Below, in pieces: positions 6,002-8,508 of a stretch of 8,508 nt of DNA. How positions within the stretch are numbered: position 1 is the stretch's first letter; every line of letters begins with the position of its first letter. The stretch is taken from assembly GCA_003454975.1 (NCBI GenBank), contig DMST01000352.1, positions 1-8,508 of the forward strand, written 5' to 3'. The stretch is from Cytophagales bacterium. Lineage in GTDB: Bacteria > Bacteroidota > Bacteroidia > Cytophagales > Cyclobacteriaceae. A program made the position numbers and the translations under genes. The notes beneath the pieces were generated by a model that was given only the letters and a program-made list of their open reading frames with translations, was not told the origin of the DNA and ran no database searches.

Positions 6002-6973
6002 ATGAATCGTTTATTTATCTTAGCATTGTTAGCCAACGCAATGCTTTTTGGCTGTCAGTTTGACGAACACTCCATTCATCATACTCCAATTGCAATCCCA
6101 GAAGTAGTGTCATTTGGTACAATTGATGACTATGAAAAAGTAATGAGTAGCGGCACGGAAGACCTTCAGTATTTTATCCAACAGCAAGCCAATGCAGGAT
6201 TTGTATCATATTCTGCCGCTTACCTGAACGACGACTATGAATTGGTGGACAGAACGAGCAGGAATGAGGAACCCTTGATTACTGACCCGGTTATGGCTGA
6301 ACTGGTCAATGCCGACGGCGTGATTCGGGTAGGCGACTGGTATTTTCGCCTCAATGTAGGCGAAGAAGCTGTTTACGCCCTTCACCAAGACCATGCCGCC
6401 GACTACGCCGATCTGGTAGCTGAGAACCTAGACAACGAATTCGTTCTTCCCTTCTCCATCAATGATGAAGTGCTTACAGAAATCACTTTCTATGATGGTA
6501 AAACCACTGCCCAGGCTCGTCAGGAGTGCTCTGGTGCGCCAGGCAATATCATTACTGATAACCGCTATGTATCTGGAGGTCTCGGAATTCGGCAAAACGA
6601 CACTTTTTTACGGTACTACCGTTACGGAATCGGCTTTGCCTTATATGTACAGGTAAAGTGGCAATACTCCCAAAACAACGTTCTCGATCCGTGGCGAGCC
6701 CACAAAGCAGAGGACGTATATACCCGCTATCGGGTGGGTTATGAGGTTAAGTGCGGGGCGCGATCTGGAGTAGAATTCCCCGCCGCTACCCTACAGACAA
6801 CACGCCAAACCGCTCCCAAATCTAGCTATACCTATGACTTTTATCGTGCCGGAAAAAAGCTCAGCAGGTATAGAGCGGAAGCAGAAGTATTCTACACCAC
6901 AAAAAGATGTAATGGCTGTAGCACCAACATCAATAGCTCCACTACTCAAATGCAGATTCGTTACGGGCAATAA
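6002..6973 (+). CDS. Predicted surface lipoprotein, Bacteroidota type, function unknown
   Basis: A 323-residue protein with a lipoprotein signal peptide: MNR, a hydrophobic run to residue 17, and the lipobox LFGC with lipidation at Cys18. The next residues Q-F-D-E resemble the acidic lipoprotein export signal described in Bacteroidota, so display on the cell surface is inferred. Residues about 36-127 follow a pattern I know from many secreted Bacteroidota proteins: a SFGTIDDYEKVM opening, then DPVMAELVNADGVIRVGDWYF (95-115; key residues D95, N103, G106, G111, D112) and an AVYAL strand. The rest is beta-rich and Tyr/Arg-rich with four cysteines (176, 251, 303, 306), the last two in a CNGC motif, which may form two disulfides outside the cell. 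No catalytic motif is visible. It is followed at 34 bp by a beta-barrel-like gene, and the two probably form one unit. Confidence 0.82.
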   Translation: MNRLFILALLANAMLFGCQFDEHSIHHTPIAIPEVVSFGTIDDYEKVMSSGTEDLQYFIQQQANAGFVSYSAAYLNDDYELVDRTSRNEEPLITDPVMAELVNADGVIRVGDWYFRLNVGEEAVYALHQDHAADYADLVAENLDNEFVLPFSINDEVLTEITFYDGKTTAQARQECSGAPGNIITDNRYVSGGLGIRQNDTFLRYYRYGIGFALYVQVKWQYSQNNVLDPWRAHKAEDVYTRYRVGYEVKCGARSGVEFPAATLQTTRQTAPKSSYTYDFYRAGKKLSRYRAEAEVFYTTKRCNGCSTNINSSTTQMQIRYGQ

Positions 6974-6980
6974 ATTATTC

Positions 6981-6999
6981 AGCGGGAGCTAATCCCGCT
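6981..6999. promoter_or_regulatory. Perfect GC-rich hairpin between the lipoprotein and barrel genes
   Basis: AGCGGGA (6981-6987) and TCCCGCT (6993-6999) form an exact 7 bp stem with a 5 nt loop. It begins 7 nt after the lipoprotein stop and ends 8 nt before the next ATG, followed by GTTTCTT (7001-7007). It could act as a partial terminator or 3'-stabiliser setting the ratio of the two proteins, or restrict initiation of the second one. The short T-rich tail is weak for full termination. Confidence 0.5.
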
Positions 7000-7007
7000 A
7001 GTTTCTT

Positions 7008-7769
7008 ATGAAAAGTATCATCTTAATCACCACCGTTCTTCTTTGCAGTCTTCAAGTTAAAGCACAATTCCAACTGCAAGTAGATGTAGGCTTTACTTGG
7101 GCTACCGAAGATTATCCTCTACCGGAGCCCTTTGAGAATTATGGCTTATTCGTTAACCCTCGTCCCGGTCCCGTAGTGACGCTTACTGGGCAATACAACT
7201 GGTATAGGATGGGGGTTTATGGTACCGCTGGGTTGATGTCTTACCGGACATTTGAAGGAATAGGTCCTTTTTTGAGTACTAACCGGGCTGGCCTCTTAGG
7301 TCCAATGTACGGCCAGTTTGTGCGGTGGATTGGTCCCTATGCAGAGGTAGGAGTCAGAAGAAAGATTGCACGCTGGCAACAATGGCAAGTATGGGCGGGT
7401 GTTGGGATAGGATACAGTCAGGATTATACTGGTAGAGGGACTCAGTATCCGTACGTAGCAGATGGTTTTACCAGCATTGACAAAGTGCTGGAATATGAAG
7501 CAACCTTCACCTATTTAACAATCCATTCTTTTACCGCCGGCCCACACCTGATGCTAAGTAGTAGAACCAAACGAGGGAATTTCTGGAACCTAAAGGCTCA
7601 GTACCACCAAGGGATCAACCCGATTATTGATGGTGAGTTCCACTATGTGCGGGACCTGGATACCAATAACGAACCCTTGAATGAGTTTGCCTTCGACTTC
7701 GTCTTTCGGCAGAGTTTCCTAAGTTTTACGTTAGGTTATGGATTGTACTGGGACAAATTGAAAAGATAG
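7008..7769 (+). CDS. Secreted outer-membrane beta-barrel-like protein, function unknown
   Basis: A 253-residue protein with a clear signal peptide: MKS, a hydrophobic run, and a likely cleavage after VKA (residue 19), leaving Q20. The mature part lacks transmembrane helices and has many alternating aromatic/hydrophobic strands separated by glycine-rich turns, for example GPVVTLTGQYNWYRMGVYG (53-71), PYAEVGVRRKIARWQQW (109-125), VWAGVGIGYSQDY (127-139) and a closing FLSFTLGYGLYWD (238-250). This is the look of a small outer-membrane barrel of about 8-10 strands. It does not end in the usual aromatic residue (it ends DKLKR), so barrel assembly is an inference. It follows the lipoprotein gene by 34 bp, with no promoter evident apart from a hairpin, and the two are probably co-transcribed envelope partners. 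I do not recognise a named family. Confidence 0.8.
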   Translation: MKSIILITTVLLCSLQVKAQFQLQVDVGFTWATEDYPLPEPFENYGLFVNPRPGPVVTLTGQYNWYRMGVYGTAGLMSYRTFEGIGPFLSTNRAGLLGPMYGQFVRWIGPYAEVGVRRKIARWQQWQVWAGVGIGYSQDYTGRGTQYPYVADGFTSIDKVLEYEATFTYLTIHSFTAGPHLMLSSRTKRGNFWNLKAQYHQGINPIIDGEFHYVRDLDTNNEPLNEFAFDFVFRQSFLSFTLGYGLYWDKLKR

Positions 7770-7838
7770 GCACTCAAATTCAAACCTTCCTTTTTCATCA
7801 TTTGCTAACCTCCTGCATTTATGCTTTTCCGCATTCCT

Positions 7839-7867
7839 TTCCTTTCTTTGGCCCAGCAAGAAAGGAA
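7839..7867. promoter_or_regulatory. Perfect 10 bp inverted repeat before the glycosyltransferase start
   Basis: TTCCTTTCTT (7839-7848) and AAGAAAGGAA (7858-7867) are exact reverse complements around a 9 nt loop. It is the strongest hairpin in the window by stem length. It lies 70 nt after the barrel gene's stop and ends 6 nt before the GTG start, so it could serve as terminator of the upstream unit (though only TTAT follows) or as a translation or transcription control site for the glycosyltransferase. Confidence 0.5.
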
Positions 7868-7873
7868 TTATAG

Positions 7874-8508
7874 GTGCGCATCGTTTATTTCTACCAATAC
7901 TTCTGTACCCCCAAAGGGTCCTGGGGCACCCGAGTGTACGAATTTGCCAAGCGTTGGGTAGCCCAAGGGCATCAGGTAACGGTGGTGACCAGCGTATACT
8001 ACAAAAGTGACCTGAAGAAGGGCAAAGGCCTAGTGTCTCGGTATACCGTAGACGGCATCGATGTCATCCAACTCAACATCGAAATCAACAACAAGCAGGG
8101 TATTCTCAAACGCATCCAGACCTTTATCGGCTTTGCGCTGCTTTCCTCCTTTTATGCCCTCAAGCTGCGTGCTGATGTAGTAGTGGCCAGCAGCGGACCC
8201 ATCACGGCAGGTATTCCCGGTCTGGTAGCCCGCTACCTGCGGAGACGGAAGCTGGTGTTTGAGGTGCGGGACCTATGGCCGGATGGGGCCATCGAAATGG
8301 GTTTGCTCAACCAACCGATACTTCAACGCATAGCCTATGCCCTGGAAAAGCGTTGCTACCGGGCAGCCAAGCATATCGTGACACTCTCCCCTGGAATGTC
8401 AGATAACATCCGCCAGCGCTTGGGTTACACACACACTACCTCGGTGCCCAACGCCTCCGACCTGGATCTGTTTGGTGCCACCCCGCCGGAGGTGACCTTG
8501 CCCGACTG
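7874..8508 (+). CDS. GT4-family glycosyltransferase, WbuB-like, 3' end outside the window
   Basis: The first 211 codons are visible, opening MRIVYFYQYFCTPKG and running off the right edge. The frame is fixed at its start: an in-frame TAG (7871-7873) directly abuts the GTG at 7874, so GTG is the only reasonable initiator. The N-terminal Rossmann domain shows the acceptor-side loop GSWGTRVYEFAKRW (15-28), then GHQVTVVTS (32-40) and SSGPITAGIPGLVARYL (106-122). The EVRDLWPDGAIEMG motif (130-143) and VPNASDLDLF (191-200) are characteristic of the WbuB-type GT4 group, which transfers N-acetyl-amino sugars such as L-FucNAc in O-antigen and capsule assembly. The donor-binding C-terminal domain is not in the window, so donor and acceptor cannot be assigned. 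It acts at the cytoplasmic face of the inner membrane. Confidence 0.93.
   Translation, partial: MRIVYFYQYFCTPKGSWGTRVYEFAKRWVAQGHQVTVVTSVYYKSDLKKGKGLVSRYTVDGIDVIQLNIEINNKQGILKRIQTFIGFALLSSFYALKLRADVVVASSGPITAGIPGLVARYLRRRKLVFEVRDLWPDGAIEMGLLNQPILQRIAYALEKRCYRAAKHIVTLSPGMSDNIRQRLGYTHTTSVPNASDLDLFGATPPEVTLPD

Noticed and set aside
1..8508. CRISPR array, transposon ends, toxin-antitoxin or anti-phage genes
   Set aside because: No regularly spaced repeats, no transposase or integrase motifs, and every substantial frame is explained by another family or is a secreted protein without defence motifs.

Overview
The window looks like a chromosomal segment of a Bacteroidota bacterium, most likely a Cytophagales-type member of moderate GC. 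The signs are the gene families (a bacterial GH3 adenylating enzyme, a small TM-anchored protein of a type seen in this phylum, a lipoprotein with a phylum-typical N-terminal domain), no good Shine-Dalgarno sites before the starts, and a lipoprotein whose residues after the lipid-bearing Cys (Q-F-D-E) resemble a Bacteroidota surface-export signal. I do not name a genus.

Layout. (a) Positions 1-785, minus strand: the N-terminal part of a nucleotide-sugar dehydrogenase with a CBS-domain pair fused in front, running off the left edge. (b) About 300 bp without a gene, then a small plus-strand VOC/glyoxalase-fold protein (1085-1474). (c) A minus-strand block read from right to left: GH3 acyl-adenylate/amido synthetase (4980-3424), LysE-type exporter (3427-2780, overlapping GH3 by 4 bp), a TM-anchored conserved protein (2739-2218), then, after a 167 bp gap with a perfect inverted repeat, an OsmC-type protein (2050-1631). 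(d) Divergent from GH3, a YggS/PLPBP-family PLP-binding protein (5105-5779). (e) A 222 bp AT-rich gap, then a lipoprotein (6002-6973) and a secreted, probably outer-membrane beta-barrel protein (7008-7769), 34 bp apart with a perfect hairpin between them. (f) From 7874 to the right edge, the N-terminal half of a WbuB-like GT4 glycosyltransferase that starts with GTG.

How they fit. The two ends carry surface-polysaccharide genes pointing outward from the window (dehydrogenase leftward, glycosyltransferase rightward), with about 7 kb of unrelated genes between. The central GH3-LysE pair is translationally coupled, which suggests that an amino acid or amino-acid conjugate is both made and exported. 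The lipoprotein/beta-barrel pair looks like a two-gene envelope unit of unknown role. OsmC and VOC are stress or detoxification-type single genes.

Most worth a second look: the CBS-dehydrogenase fusion, the GH3-LysE coupling, the lipoprotein/barrel pair, and three perfect inverted repeats that each end only 5-8 nt before a start codon (OsmC, barrel protein, glycosyltransferase). No CRISPR, rRNA, tRNA, transposase, integrase or recognisable defence system was seen.
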